Source: Gammaproteobacteria bacterium (GTDB lineage Bacteria > Pseudomonadota > Gammaproteobacteria > Pseudomonadales > Pseudohongiellaceae). Taken from it: a stretch of DNA of 35,914 nt. The notes below the pieces were generated by a model. That model ran no database searches and had not been told where the DNA came from. It was given only the letters and a program-made list of their open reading frames with translations. Shown here one piece after another: positions 35,782 to 35,914 of this stretch; the first letter of the stretch is position 1, and every line of letters starts with the position of its first letter. The translations under genes and the position numbers were made by a program. The stretch covers positions 1-35,914 of the forward strand of contig JAQWOJ010000053.1 of assembly GCA_029245905.1 (NCBI GenBank), written 5' to 3'.

Positions 35782-35914
35782 ATGAAAGTAAATAGAAGAA
35801 ACTTCTTACTATCCACTGCGATGGTTGGGGGAGGAGTATTGATTGGATACTCGGCAAGTCGCCCAACTCGGCACCGTCGAGCTAACAATGAGATGGTTGA
35901 GGATACTGAACGCT
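35782..35914 (+). CDS. IorB-like molybdopterin subunit (N-terminus only, cut by window edge)
   Basis: The first 44 codons of the partner of the IorA-like protein. It begins MKVNRRNFLLSTAMVGGGVL, with a twin-arginine motif (NRRNFL) ahead of a hydrophobic stretch, so the folded cofactor-bearing enzyme is probably Tat-exported and may stay anchored, as in IorB-type subunits. AGGAG at 35771-35775 is the ribosome site. Catalytic domains lie beyond the window, so the assignment relies on the Tat signal and on the 10-bp gap to the iron-sulfur gene. Confidence 0.85.
   Translation, partial: MKVNRRNFLLSTAMVGGGVLIGYSASRPTRHRRANNEMVEDTER

Overview
The window looks like chromosomal DNA of a gammaproteobacterium. 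From memory, the backbone order nnr-tsaE-amiB-mutL-miaA-hfq-hflX-hflK-hflC-DUF2065-hisZ-purA followed by rnr-rlmB-rpsF-rpsR-DUF2232-rplI is the order found in Pseudomonas-like genomes, including hisZ and the MutL endonuclease-type motif. The moderately AT-rich sequence, the TonB receptor, the IorA/IorB-type oxidoreductase and the REP-associated transposase would suit a marine, oligotrophic-type gammaproteobacterium near Pseudomonadales/Cellvibrionales. This placement is inference from gene order and was not tested with a tree.

Layout, left to right. Positions 1-5267 (minus strand) hold a translation and RNA-processing cluster: RNase R, RlmB, bS6, bS18, a DUF2232 membrane protein and the start of bL9. 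Positions 5268-13846 hold an accessory block that splits rnr from purA. It contains a small putative lipoprotein, a small membrane protein, a GNAT acetyltransferase, an SDR oxidoreductase, a TonB-dependent receptor with a Fur-box-like palindrome upstream and a strong terminator downstream, a 58-residue unknown protein, a Y1/REP-associated transposase with nearby repeats, and a Mak-like ROK sugar kinase.

Positions 13847-27102 (minus strand) are the conserved nnr-to-purA superoperon: metabolite repair, tRNA modification, cell-wall amidase, mismatch repair, Hfq, HflX, the HflKC membrane complex, and histidine and purine biosynthesis. Genes are tightly packed, with overlaps at mutL/miaA and hflK/hflC. 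A MarR-type regulator (27120-27557) with its own candidate operator lies just upstream of nnr.

Positions 27934-31526 (minus strand) hold a run of mostly exported proteins: a SixA-type phosphatase, a cytochrome c lipoprotein and a ChaN-family protein with overlapping reading frames, then a DUF4159 protein and an exported two-domain VOC protein. This run is the best candidate for an uncharacterised envelope system. Positions 31724-33583 hold a DUF481 outer-membrane protein, a periplasmic TPR protein and a small lipoprotein. The right edge has an iron-type alcohol dehydrogenase divergent from an IorA-like iron-sulfur subunit and the Tat-type start of its IorB-like partner. I found no tRNA, rRNA, CRISPR array or prophage.
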